Shown piece after piece: positions 23,830 through 36,400 of a stretch of 64,000 nt of DNA (position 1 is its first letter; each line of letters begins with the position of its first letter). The stretch comes from Sarcomyxa edulis (Eukaryota; Basidiomycota; Agaricomycetes; Agaricales; Mycenaceae): positions 186,001 to 250,000 of the forward strand of contig QUOL01000014.1 of NCBI GenBank assembly GCA_009761415.1. The letters are read 5' to 3'. The notes beneath the pieces are model-generated. The model was not told where the DNA came from. It saw only the letters and a program-made list of their open reading frames with translations, and searched no databases. Made by a program: the position numbers and the translations under genes.

Positions 23830-26800
23830 ATGACGGTTTGCGTGGGATCGCTATCCCCCTTACTGCGTCGCAAAACCCTTCTGGGATGGGGAGGAGCCCT
23901 CGCTGTTGGATTTGCAGCAGTAAGCTGGAGATCGATTTCATCTGGAACTATCCGGGTGCCGAGTCCATGGCCATGTCGACATCCACGCGCTCTCTCCACG
24001 ATTATCTCCAGATCCTCCTTGTTTTCAACCATCACAACATCTAATCCTCCGATGTCTTTGACGCCACCCCAAGCACCCCCGGAATGGAACCATTCTGCAT
24101 CTGATATCTTGAGACTGACCAAGGAGGCCATTTCTAGCGATCGTGAACTCCAAGACAAAATCGGAGCACTCGCAGCAAAGGATTGCACTTATGCATCGGT
24201 CAGTAGTCTAAGGATTTACAGCATTCTATATTGATTTCCTGTCTCCTACAGGTCTTCGTAAGTTGGATCTGGAATATAATCTGGTCGCGCGAGCTCTCAT
24301 AATAATCTCGCAGTTGCCTCTTGCCGCCGCCGAAACGCGCCTTGACGCCATCACGGAGCCTCTTTCATTCTATCAGAACGTATCTCCGTCTAAGGAACTT
24401 CGGGATGCCTCCAACGAAGCTGAGTCTCTAGTCCGCGACTTTGGTGTAGAATCATCGATGAGGCTCGATGTATTCGAAGCCAAGGTCTCCGCAGAAAAGA
24501 ACTTGAAGGCATCTGGCGAGTGGGACAAGCTAACATCGGAAGAAAAGCGATTAGTAGACAAGCTGGTTCTCGACGGTACACGCGCTGGCCTAGCCCTACC
24601 CGAGAAGGAGAGAACCGAGTTGACTATCTTGAAAAAGGAATTGTCGCAAGCCTGTCTCGAATTCAGTGTGAGCGACTTCGCTAGGTTCTTTAGGAATTAT
24701 TTGATGAGACAGATGTTGCTAGAAAAACTTCAACGAGGAAAATGTACGACTTCAACTTTATTACGTTGAATCTCACTGATTCCTATTCAGGGCGTGATCT
24801 CGTTCACCGAAGAAGAGCTCACTGGTGTACCAAAAGATGTCATTTCGGGCTACACGAAACGCACTGAAGGATCCAAAGAGCTCTACGATGTCACCTACAA
24901 GACTCCTGATATATTTCCCGTCGTAAGTAGATTATTGATCATCAAGCCTCAGCGGACACTCAGTTCTGTGTAGTTCAAGTTCGCTCAAAACCCCGAAACT
25001 CGTCGACGAGCTTCTGAAGGCCACGAGGCCAGACTAGCGAACAATGTTCCGATTCTTAGCAAAGCATTGGATCTACGCCGCCGGATTGCCACACTTCTAG
25101 GATACAAAACATGGTACTGTTGCCTGAATCAGCTCTCACGTTTGAACCAATCTCTGAATCTTCCTTGACGTATGTACTTAGGGCAGACTATATCACGGAA
25201 GTCAAAATGATCAAAACAGCGTCCAATGTCGTCGACGTAAGTGGTACCTTCTTCAGTCGTCTATGCATGCCTCATCGTCGATCTCTACAGTTTTTAGACG
25301 ATCTTGAACACAAATTGAGGCCCGTCGGAATCAAAGAACGCGAAATTCTCCTGGCCCTGAAGAAAAAGGAACACGAGGAAAAGGGTCTACCCTTCGATGG
25401 CGAATTTTATCTCTGGGACTACCGTTATTATGACCGCAAGTATATCGAAGAGTCCCTTGACTTGGATGACATGCTCGTCAAAGAATAGTGAATACCTCGC
25501 CTCGTAGCGGTGTTCAATGCTGACGATATTCTCGATATAGCTTCCCCGTATCGGTTGTGGTCCCTACAATTCTAGAGATATACCAGAATCTTCTTGGAGT
25601 TCAATTCCAAGAGATTCGCGGCTCTACATGGCATCCTGGTAGGCATGTCTATTCTATGCTCAGTAACACTATTGTAGACATTATATTTCTCTTCTGGAAG
25701 ACGTACAACAATTCGCCGTCTGGGAGAAGAACGCCAAAGATGAATCGGATTTTGTAGGATATTGTTACCTCGACCTCTTCCCTCGACGTACGTACTACCA
25801 CCTGCCCATCTGTGACCGAATCTTATCCCGTTTGTAGCCTCCAAATATTCCCATGCTGCTGTTTGGCCTTTACTTGCAGGCTATGACATCCCAGGCAGCG
25901 ATGGAAAGCGGAGCTACCCTCTTGCCGCCATGGTTGCGAACCTCGCCAAACCAACTCCAGACAAGCCTGCTTTGATGAGACACGATGACGTGGTTCGTTC
26001 TTTTCCCTTCTTCTTACCAAAGCTTCTCGGACGATACGAATAAACCGTGATCAAGGTCACTTTCTTCCATGAAATGGGCCATGTCTTCCACGGCCTACTT
26101 AGCCACACAAAATTTGCTCGATTCCACGGGACCAGGTGTGTTGTGTGTCCTTTCATAGGACGTAAGATACTCAAAATCGTCACATTATAGTGTCGCCAGG
26201 GACTTCGTAGAGGCTCCGTCACAGATGCTGGAAAATTGGTCCGTCAATCGCTTTCATCTTCTCGGTGGAGGACTTATCACTTCGTTCGCCCAAAGGTGCT
26301 GGGAACCCAAAGTCCTAGAGAAAATGTCCAGCCATTACGAAACCCAGAAACCTCTATCTCCAGAGCTCATTGACAAGATCATAAAGAGGTCTGTTCTCGT
26401 CAGGGCTTTCTATACACCGATGCTCATACACAAGGGGATATTATAGCCGATATGTCAACGTCGGCCTATTTTACTTACGCCAACTGTTCTTCGCCAAATT
26501 CGACATCAAGGTACATACTGACCAAGGTACGACTTTTTCGAGCTTTAGCGTTGGACTTCATGATGTGAACCCTCTTTATCTGTCTGGCAGTCGAGACGGA
26601 TTACACCGAGCTGTGGAATTCCCTACGGGAATCGATTTCGCTCGTCAAAAACATCACACCTGGTCCAGGCCAAGGATCATTCGGTCACATAACTGGCGGT
26701 TATGATGCAGGTATGTGTTACATTCATGTACAATAGATTTCTTCTCAGAACTTGCACTCCTTGATGTTGTCCGATACAGGATACTATGTGAGTTCTTACG

Positions 26801-27244
26801 CTGTGAATTGAAGCTCGGTAGCTTACTGACTAGACTCTCTTAGGGGTAAGTTGTCCCTCAATGGACTCGATTCCGTTGTAGTTAATTAGGTTTTTAGGTA
26901 CACATACTCGCTAGTATTTGCGGCGGACATGTATGGTGGGTCCTAGCTTCATTTTTGGACATTCGTGGCCGAAGGACTCTTGCTGATGGTATCGGGTGGT
27001 AGCTACGGTTTTCAAACCTGATCCTTTAGACCCTGCCCGAGGTAAAAGATATCGCGACAAGATATTGCGAGTAGGCGGTAGCCAAGAGGAACTTGATTCA
27101 CTCAAGGTGAGGGTCATTTAAAATCAGGCTGAACTATCTAACAAGACCGGAATCTTCTTCCAGGACTTCCTTGGTCGTCCTCCGAACAGCGAGGCCTTCT
27201 TGAAGGAATTGTTTGGGACCGTTCCTAGCGCTGCAAACTTGTAA
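23830..27244 (+). CDS. M3-family metallopeptidase (saccharolysin/thimet oligopeptidase type), copy 1
   Basis: A zinc oligopeptidase that cleaves short peptides. The zinc site HEMGH lies at 26068-26082 within FFHEMGHVFHGLLS. Other family blocks are TRAGLALPEKERTELTILKK, GVPKDVISGYTKRTEGSKEL, EIYQNLLGVQFQEI, GHITGGYDAGYYGYTYSLVF and RVGGSQEELDSLKDFLGRPP. The residues before MSLTPPQAPPEW (ATG 24052) look like a mitochondrial presequence (SLSPLLRRKTLLGWGGALAV and later RHPRALSTIISRSSLFSTI), so a mitochondrial form is likely and 24052 may give a cytosolic form. ATG 23794 is a further alternative. The gene has three microexons: 6 nt (24252-24257), 8 nt (26780-26787) and 2 nt (26844-26845). All are needed to restore the family sequence. 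It ends KELFGTVPSAANL. An inverted paralogue lies at 33.5-36.7 kb. Confidence 0.92.
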
Positions 27245-27662
27245 CAGGATGCGGCGTTGCTTGTGCAGTAATTTGTATATCTCAAGCTCGTATATCGATG
27301 GCTGGCGCGGGGAGGATCTAGGTATCCCATAGTACCTGACGTCCTGTATATCTGCAATTCAGGAAGGAAGCACAACTATAGTCTAGGGCCCTACTAGTAG
27401 GCTTTCCGAAATCCTGCAACGCGACCGTCCCCAAGCTACTGTAAATATATATGTCGAGGATCACTCAAATTTTTTTATATGAGGAGGTCACACATATATT
27501 AGTCGAAGTCGACGGCCAACTTGGAATACAGAGTTTGAAATTCGAAGAAAAAGAAATGATGCATTCAACAAGTAATGTCAATGGTACATACACCACTAGA
27601 CATGTCGAAATTAGAGAGTGTACACAAGTTCCATTATTGTGGGATAGAAAGAATGGAAACAT
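27245..27662. other. Convergent 3' region between M3 copy 1 and FunK1 copy 1
   Basis: About 420 bp between two convergent genes. It is AT-rich, with several overlapping short frames and no motif. It is probably two 3' untranslated regions. Confidence 0.4.
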
Positions 27663-30084
27663 CTACTGGCGCCTTCTTTTCGTCGGGGGGACCTTGTCCA
27701 CAGCCTGTGAGGCGCTGGTCTTCTCGTTGGCTCGGGAGGGCTCCAGGGCGTCACGTCCTTTCCTCTTGGGGGAAGGATCCTTAGTGATGAAGTGAAGATA
27801 GAGATCCTGTGGAGCCTCATCCGAGATCTGCTGGAACGCCGTGCGAGCGAGGCTGTACACCGAAGTATACACAGAGTGGACATCACGTATAGTGGCTGTT
27901 TTATCGCGGAGAGCGTCGCCTACCATGTCTCGGTGACGCGCAAGGGAATCACGGATCTTTACCAGAGGTGGAAGAATGAAGGCCACGTTCGGATTCAGGG
28001 TTTGAAACCCACGTTCCAGATTCACGTCACGCTCCATCATACTGGGAAATCTCTCTTTATAAACGATTCCATAGGCGGCCTTGAGTTGTTGAGATGTGTC
28101 GGTATTACCAGGGGCGGGAGGCTTGGGGGATACCGACGAAATGCTGAAGAATACCATCCAGATAGCTATCCAGAGAGAGGATTCGATATCGTGCAGCCCA
28201 TTTGCTCGGAAAGGGATCAGGGCAAAGCGGTATCTCCCAAGTTCAACTTCAATTGCCATGAACTGTGCAGTTCCCTGATATAACGGGGAGATCAGTACAA
28301 AGAAGCAATCAGCGAGAAATATATTACCGTCCGAACTTCATGCTTGGAGTCATCTGTATGCTTCTTAGCATACTCCAAGTCGCTCAGTTTTCCGTTGCCA
28401 TCATGCGCGTAGATATTACTAGGGCTGAGGTCGCGGTGTATCCATCCAGCACGATTTAAAATTTCGAGTGCTGAAGCAATGCCAAATCAGTATACTGGAA
28501 AACAAGAACGAAGAGCATATACGTGCCCAACATGATATCAGCGAGAACCTTGAACATGACCTTGACAGACGTGATTTGGAAAACAGGTGTTCCAACGTCT
28601 TCGAACACGATTCGATAATGATTTTTGTTTGAAAAACCCATTGACTCGTCGGGAGGCTGGGACGTTTCGAGGACGCAGCCACTTTGCTGTATCTCGGGTC
28701 CTCGAGGCTTTGCAAACCCAAGGTCGAAAAATAACCAACGCTCAACCCCATCAACTACAGAACAGGTGTTTGGCGTGAAAGAACGGTCTACGACGAGACT
28801 TCCTTCTTCATTCGGAACGTATACATACCCATGCTGCAATTTGGTCATGAAATGTCTTCTGAATGCTTCTTTGTCTTCTTCCCCGATACTGGCCTCGATG
28901 TCTTCCAACAATTTACCTTCCGTGTCGCGGTCAAAGTCCACCCAAACATCTTTCAACGCGTGAAATTCACCAGTGGGTTCGCCGTCCACAAGAAGTTGAA
29001 CCTCAAAAACTCGAGTGGCACGTCCACGGAGAGCGTGAGCTCCAAAATCTGACAAAAGCGCCCTACTACGGTAGGTAGTAGGCGGCGTATCGGGATCGGT
29101 GTAGACATCGATGTCGTACATGGGGTGAGTCTGCTCCCAACCCTGGACTAGGCGCATAGTAGGGTCGAATCCACGTTGGGTCTCTGTTGCGCATGCCAAA
29201 CTGGCGGCGAGCCGAATGAGATGGCTAGGTTGCTAGAAAAGAATGGTTGCGCTCAAGATGTATGCATAGAGGCATAATGTGTGTGGCTCACCTCGAAATA
29301 ATCAAATGGTTGGGTCACGACCACCGCCGTACGACTACAGTACCAGATACGCATCGTAGTATTTTCCGCTGTAATGCCGAATGTAAAGCGCCGACGGGGG
29401 TCGCTACGCATCACATGGTTCATGTTCCATAACAGCTTTTCCACGTCCTATAAGTAACAGCGAATCAGGAAAATTGAATAGATGTTGGTACTTTAAACGA
29501 CGTACATCTTGTAGATTCTCTTTGTTGTCTTTCTTCTTGAATTCGCCGGAAAGTAAGACCTGTTCCCACCAGGGTATGCCCGCCTTGCTACTGCTCAAGG
29601 TAGCCCTTCTCACAGACGACGGGACGCTGAAAACAACATCGGGCTTCGTGGTACTGCCTTGTGGATTTATGTTAGGTAGCGGATTGTTCCCATCAGCGTA
29701 GAAAACAAGTTCGGGATCGAAATTGTTGGCAATAGCAGCCTTGTCTATAATGGATTGGATGATCTTCGCCAGGGGTGCGAAGGCCTGAGGCTCGAGCTCG
29801 CTCGAGTCGCAAGGGCGTACCATATCGCGCCATGTATATGCATCAGCCGAGCGCTCGAGCTCCCCGGAGATACGCAGTTTCTTCTTGATTTCGACAACCA
29901 AGTTGGGAGAGCTAGACAATGAAGGGAGTAATTCGGCGAAGAAAGTTTCGATTGTAATGACAGGGCACAGCCCTGCATCTTTGAGTACGGCACCCCTCAT
30001 CTCGTGCAAAGTCGACCGAGAGAAGTTAGGATTATGAGTAGACTTGGGTCTCGCGGGTGTGTCTTGCGAGACAGCGAAGGCCAT
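27663..30084 (-). CDS. FunK1 fungal-specific protein kinase, copy 1 (catalytic HRD intact)
   Basis: Member of the FunK1 kinase family expanded in mushrooms. Exon 1 begins MAFAVSQDTPARPKSTHNPN (an ATG 75 nt upstream, at 30159, is also in frame) and carries the N-terminal FunK1 region (TIETFFAELLPSL, WWEQVLLSGEFKKK). The next exon has DPRRRFTFGITAENTTMRIW. The large third exon contains ATETQRGFDPTMRLVQGWEQ and VFEVQLLVDGEPTGEFHALK. A GC-AG intron (28471-28526) joins ADIML to ALEILNRAGWIHRDLSPSNI, the catalytic loop with an intact His-Arg-Asp (28430-28438). KLSDLEYAKKHTDDSKHE follows in the metal-binding loop. The final exon has NGLHDIESSLWIAIW and a basic tail ending PPTKRRRQ. Substrates of FunK1 kinases are unknown. 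Copies 2 and 3 have lost the catalytic Asp. Confidence 0.88.
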
Positions 30085-30159
30085 GATGAGGTTCGGAGTA
30101 ACTGATGAGTGTTGAGTAAGAGAAAGAAGAGGATCGATCAATGACATTGCCAGTGGCAC

Positions 30160-30816
30160 TGATAACCGCGTATTGAAACTCCGACCTTATGCCCGATCGC
30201 GTCACTCGGCGCGTGCTTTTGAGGACCACACAAACAGGAAACTAAGTACTTATATAGGAGCCATTTGAGTTGGTGGATATTACCGTATATACTCTCCGTA
30301 AACACCTCAGAGTGTACGAGTACAGACTCGTCGAGTTTACGGGTCACGATGCGTGAATACTTACTCGGTCTACATATTCGGACAAATCTTACGACGCGTT
30401 TTTTCGTAATCTGAGGAGACGGTCTCTCGAGGCGGATCTCAATAGTCAACTTTTGTAAGGAACGAGCAGGTATTTGAGAATGCATTGTGATTATATGTAC
30501 TTGGTTACTGGGTTGCATGCATAACTTGAATTGTCCGCTGCCAGTCCCTAGGAACATCGAAGACGTCTTCAAAGATTAGGAGGAGAGACTGTTCTTCGAA
30601 TTTTCTTGAGTTTCTAACCCGAGAATTTACCGAAGATACACTTATATCAGTCAAAGTTCAAATCATACTTGAGAGCTAGAAAAACAAGAAATGAATGCAG
30701 TTGACAAGTACTAGCAGTGGTACATACACCACTGGAAACATCTACTGATGGCTTTTCTTCGACCGTGGAACTTCGTCCACGACTTGTGCGACCTCGTCGT
30801 CGGTCTCGTCATTGGT
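30160..30816. other. Intergenic region between FunK1 copies 1 and 2
   Basis: About 650 bp. A 144-codon minus-strand frame (30138-30572) overlaps the extended start of FunK1 copy 1 but has no recognisable motif. It is more likely promoter or leader sequence of copy 1 than a gene. Confidence 0.4.
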
Positions 30817-33165
30817 CTAGGAGGGCTCTGGGGAAACATCACGGTCTTTCCGTCTCGAAGAAGAGTCGGTTGTGATGAAATGTAGATAGAGTTCGTGCGG
30901 AGCCTCATCCGAAATCTGCTGGAACGCCGCGCGGACATCGTTGTACACCGAAGTACATAAGGGATAGATAGTTTGTGTAGTGACCTTCCCCGCTCCGAGG
31001 GCTTCGCCTACGATCCTCTGATGATGCGCAAGAGAATCACGGGCATTTACCAAGAACGGGAGAATAAACATGACACTGGAATCGAGGTTATGAAACCGCA
31101 CTGTCAGGGTTGTACTATCCTCCAATAGGGTCCGAGCTCTATCATGATACACGACTTTATAGGCAGCCTCGACTTGGTTAGAGGTGTTGATACCAGGGGC
31201 GGGAGGCTCGTCCAACACCGAAGCTGTGCTGAAGAATATTATCCAGATAGCTATCCAGAGAGAGGATTCGATATCGTGCAGCCCGTTCAATCGGAAAGGG
31301 GCTGAACCATAACAGTATATCTCGTGCTCAACTTCAACAGCCATGAATTGTGCAGTATTCTGAAAGAGCTGGTCAGCACAAAGAAGCGATCAGCAGGATA
31401 ACCAAAGATTACCGGTCGAACTTCATGCCTAGAGTCGTCTGTATGCTTCTTGGCATACTCCAAATCGCTCAGTTTTCCGTTCCCATTATGCGCGTAGATA
31501 CTACTGGGGCGAAGGTTGCAATGCATCCATCCAGCACGATGTAAGATTTCGAGAGCTGAAGCAGTACCGTGTTAGGAGACCGAAAAACAAGTTTAAGAAG
31601 GATACGTGCCTGTGATAATATCAGCGAGAACTTTGAACATGATCTTGACAGACGTGAGTTGGTTCACAGGTGTCCCAACGTCTTCGAAAACGATTCGGTA
31701 ATGGTACTTGTACTTGTCGGAGGGGAACACGTTCCGTTTGAGGGGTTGGGATGAGTCGAGGACGCGACCGGTTGAGACTGATTTGAGTCCTTGAAGCTTT
31801 GAAAACCCAAGTGTAAAGTCTGATCGACACTGATCCCCAACATCTACAGCAGTGGTTGGCATGAAAGTGCGGTCGATGACGGGAGTCCCTGCTCCATTCG
31901 GAATGTATACATACCCATGCTGCAATTTAGTCATGAAATATCTCTTGAATGTCTCTTCTCCGATACCGGCCTCGATCTCGTCCAGCAATTTACCTTCCGT
32001 GGCGCAGCCAAAGTCAACCCAAACATCTTTCAACGCGTGAGATTCGCCAGTGGGTTCGCCATCTACAAGAAGTTCCACCTCAAAAACTCGAGTGGCACGT
32101 CCGCGGAGAGAGTGGGCTCCAAAATCCGACAAAAGCGTCCTACTGCGGTAGGTGGTAGGAGGCGAATCAGGATCGGTGTAGACATCGATGTCGTACATGC
32201 GGCGGACTTGCTCCCAGCCCTGGACCAAACGCATGGTAGGATCAAACCCGCGTTGGGTCTCCGTTGCGCATGCCAAGCTGGCAATGAGTCTAATGAGGCA
32301 GTCAGGCTTCTGGGAAAGGAGATTTAGTTCAGAATGCGTAAGGGAAAGATGAGTGACATGTGGCTCACTTCGAAGTAATCGAACGCTTGGGTCACAGCCA
32401 CTGTCGAGCGACTGCAGAACCATATACGCATAGTAGTATCTTCAGCTGTGATGCCGAATGTAAAGCGCCGACGAGGATCGCTATCCATCACATAGGTCAT
32501 ATTCGATAATAGCTTTCTCGCGTTCTAGTGGTATTTGCCAATCAAGAAAAAACAATTATAGTATTTGAACCACGTACATCATCTACATCTTCGTCCCAGT
32601 CTGTCTCCTTGAACTCACAAGAAAGTATGACCTGTTCCCACCAAGGTACGCCTGCCTTGAGGTTGCTCAAAGTCGCCATTTCTGGCCACCACGAGACGCT
32701 GGAATCGCCATCGTCTTGTGGATTCATGTTAAGTATTGGTGCGACCTGGAAAACAAGCTCAGGATCAAAGTTTTTGCCAAGAGCCACCTCGCGTATAATG
32801 GATTGAATGACAAGCACCAGACCTGCGAAAGCCTTACCCTCGGCCTGCGAAGACCTGCTTGGACGTATAGGCATAGCGCGCCATGCATTTGTACCATTCT
32901 TGAATATAAGCTCCCCGGAAGCACGCAGCTGCCGCTCGATTCCAACAACCAAGTCGGGAGAGCCACTAAGTGAAGAAAGTAATTCGACGAAGAAAGTATC
33001 CAATGCAATGACACATGGCACAACATCTTCGAGTGATGCGGAACTCTTCATCTCTATGCCGAGAGAACTTCCGTGGACAAGGTGGTGGCCTGTGGTGGTG
33101 ATGATGGTGGTGGTCACGGTCGAGGTGAGTGCCACCAGTGGCGCAATCCCAGTCACGATTTCCAA
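30817..33165 (-). CDS. FunK1 fungal-specific kinase-like protein, copy 2 (HRD replaced by HCN; probable pseudokinase)
   Basis: Same exon order as copy 1. Exon 1 (start 33165) reads MEIVTGIAPLVALTSTV then a Thr-rich stretch, VIALDTFFVELLSSLSGSP, RQLRASGELIFKNGTNAWRA and WWEQVILSCEFKETDWDED. The middle exon carries ATETQRGFDPTMRLVQGWEQ and VFEVELLVDGEPTGESHALK. A GC-AG intron (31556-31609) precedes ALEILHRAGWMHCNLRPSSI, so the catalytic His-Arg-Asp is His-Cys-Asn (31515-31523). The Asp of KLSDLEYAKKHTDDSRHE is kept. The C-terminal exon has NGLHDIESSLWIAIWIIFF and ends DVSPEPS. The frame is open throughout, so the protein may still be made, but phosphotransfer is unlikely. Located head-to-tail behind copy 1. 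Confidence 0.82.
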
Positions 33166-33494
33166 TTTCCAAACTTGCGTTCAAGCCTCCTTCATGGCAC
33201 TTTGTCAGAGAACGTGTTGATTGGTCAGTGACTGATGATTGAAGACGAAGATTCTCTGGGATGCAGTCATTTATCTGCATACCGTCAAACAAATATTACG
33301 GATACGTACCTTTGATTGTTATAGCTCGTTTTTGTTTCTCTTTTTCCTAAAAGCATCCTTGACGACATCATCGGCCGGCGGTGAAGTTTCGCCCCATGCT
33401 TGTTTGTTCATTCGCAAATGGTCACTCAAATTACCAGTACTTATTAAATTAACCTCGTAATGCCATCTTAGTCGGCACATCTTCGAACTACGTA
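33166..33494. other. Intergenic region between M3 copy 2 stop and FunK1 copy 2 start
   Basis: About 330 bp containing the probable FunK1 copy 2 promoter and the M3 copy 2 3' region. Nothing else was seen. Confidence 0.4.
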
Positions 33495-36400
33495 CTAGTA
33501 CTGACCTTCGTTTGCACCGTCAGGTTCAGTCCCAAATAATGCCTTCGAGAAGGCTTCGCTATTGGGAGGACGACCGAGGAAGTCCTGAGATACGGTCACG
33601 TCCCTTCAGTTAGTTCGTGGCGACTTGATTGAGAGCGAGAACACCCACCGTGAGCATGTCGATTTCATCCTTGCTGCCGCCCACAAGCAGTATCTTATCA
33701 CGGTATTTTTTGCCTCGAGTGGGGTCCATTGGGTCGTCTTTGAAGACAGTCGCTGATAAATTGCAAATGTCGTTAGGAACAAAGATATTTGTTATATCAA
33801 ACAGGACCCCATCGTACCATACATGTCTGCTGAAAACACCAACGAGTACAGATACCTATAAATTTGTTTATTTTTCCCATTATGGATGGTTATGTGTATG
33901 AGTTCCTTACCCCTGGGGTGTCGAGTTAGCCACAAGCACAAATGCTGGACCATAAAGAAATGGAACTCACATAATATCCTGCAAGAACGCGTACAAGATC
34001 AATTTCGAACGCTGAAGAGACTCATGATACGAAGCAATACATGCCCGCGTGGTAGTCACCAGTCAAATGGTTGAATGCAGATTGTCCAGGAGACGTCCCA
34101 CATTTGAGAAGAGACGTGGATTCGCATAGTGAGTTCCAGAGTTTGGTATAATCTGTATCGACTGTGGATGAGGGATCATGTCAGACGGGCATTACAAAAG
34201 AAACATAGGAATTGAGTCGATGCCTGGAAGGTCCTTGGTATGCACTATGAGATCGAATTTCGAGAGAAAGATTTGTTGTAACTGGAAAAGTCCGCCGTTT
34301 ACGTAGCGACTAATTGCAGGTTTATGTGAGTCGCATTATTTCGTACAGGTAACGGCACCAACCTCCTGACGAGTTTATCAACGAACTCGGGTGAGAGTGG
34401 CTCTTTGGTCTTATAATGACTAGAGATTTTGGTCAAGATCTTGGGCTCCCAGCACCTTTATACCGACCAATTAGTCTAAGCACCGAAATAGATGTGTGAT
34501 CTACGGACCAATTTTCTAACATTTGAGACGGAGCCTCGGCAAAATCCATGGCCACACTTCAAAATGCATGTGAGCATCAATCAACCAGAACCTCGTCTCA
34601 GAATACGTACTTAGTACCATGGAATCGACCGAATGTTGTGCGACTGAGTAATTCATGAAAGACATGTCCCATCTCATGGAAGAAAGTCACCTATAAAGAA
34701 CTAGGTCAATCACGGTCTCTCGTGCAAGAGAGCCCCAACGAACCACATCCCAATGCTTCATCAAGGCAGGCCTTTCTGGAGTCGATTTGGCTAAACTGGT
34801 GGTCATGATTGCGACGGGATAGCTCCGCTTTCCATCACTGCCTGGAATTTCGTAGCCTGGGAACAAAGGCCAAACAGAAGCATGGGAATGTTTGTTGGCT
34901 ATATATGAAGAGGGATCAGTCATAAGGAGGCATAGGAACATGATATCTGGATAATCACTCCGAGGGTGAAGATCGAGGTAGCAGTACCCGAGGAAATCGG
35001 ATTCGTCTTGAGCGTCCTTTTCCCAGACGGCATATTGTTGAACGTCTTATAAGAAAAATAGCAGATGCAGAGAATCCTAAACTCAGACATGATTCAACAT
35101 ACCAGGGTGCCACGTAGATCCGTGTATCTCGTTGAATTGTACTCCAAGAAGATTCTGGTATATCTCAAGGATCGTGGGTACAACTGCGGAGACGGGGAAG
35201 CTGAGACGAGATCATCATCGAAGTCGAATATAGATGCCATGCTACTCACTATTCTCGCAAAAGGTCACTATCGATATCCAGAGACTGTTCGACATACTTG
35301 CGAGCGTAATAGCCTTTATCAGATGCGTAGAATTCACCATCGAAGGGCAGGCCCTTCTCTTGATGCTCCTTCTTCTTGAGTGCCAACAAGAGCTCGCGTT
35401 CCTTGAGTCCAATTGGCCGCAACTTTTGCTCAAGATCTTCCAAAAACTGTATATCTGAATCAGTGGGTTCATCAATAGCTAGAGAGAACATATCACCAAC
35501 CTCGAGGGCGTTGGCCGCTGTTTTAACCATCTTAACTTCTGTGATATAGTCAGCGCTGGGCACAGGTCAGAATTGGGAGCTAATATTTAGAATGAGGGCG
35601 TGCAGTAATACCGCGATTTATAACCCATCAATTTCGCAATTTGGCGACGTAGGTCAAGAATTTTGGTCAAAATAGGAACGTTGACGGCTAGGCGAGAATC
35701 GTAACCTTCCATGGCTCGCCGACGGACCTCAGGATCTTCAGCAGAGAACTAAACGGAAATGAGAGACACCGTTGAGGTCTAATGACTTTAACACTGAAAC
35801 TCACCACGGGGAATATATCAGGATCCTTGAATGTGACATCGTAGAGCTCTAGAGATCCTTCGATGCGTTTCGGGTAGCCCGTTATAACGTCCTGAGGTAC
35901 GCCAACGAGGTCCTTTTTTGTAAATGAGATCACGCCCTAAAACAATGCCCAAATTCAGCAATAGTAGATGACCTTGAAGCAGTCGTACGTTTTCTTGGCT
36001 GTAATTCGTCTAATATATTGCATATGAGTTGCTCGGGAGAGACGGAAGTCAATGTAATAGCTCACCCTGAACTCGAGACATGCTTGCGTCAAGTCCTTCT
36101 CCAAGGCAGTCAACTCAGCCCTCTCTTTCTCTGAAAGGGCCAAGCCAGCGCGGATACCATCCAGAACCATCTTGTCTACTAGCCTCTGTTCTTCAGGCGA
36201 TAACTTATCCCACTCGCTCGACGATCTGATCTGTTTCTCTGCATTCATCTTGGCTTGAAACACGTCGAGCCTCATGGTCCTTTCTACGCGATAAGCGCGA
36301 AAGAGAGACTCAGCTTCAGTGGAGGCATCACGGAGTTCCTTGGATGGAGACACGTTCTGGTAGAATGATAAATGTTGTGATACGCTCGTAAGACGCGTCT

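Noticed and set aside
30138..30572. 144-codon minus-strand open frame
   Set aside because: No motif, overlaps the FunK1 copy 1 leader, and no exon chain.
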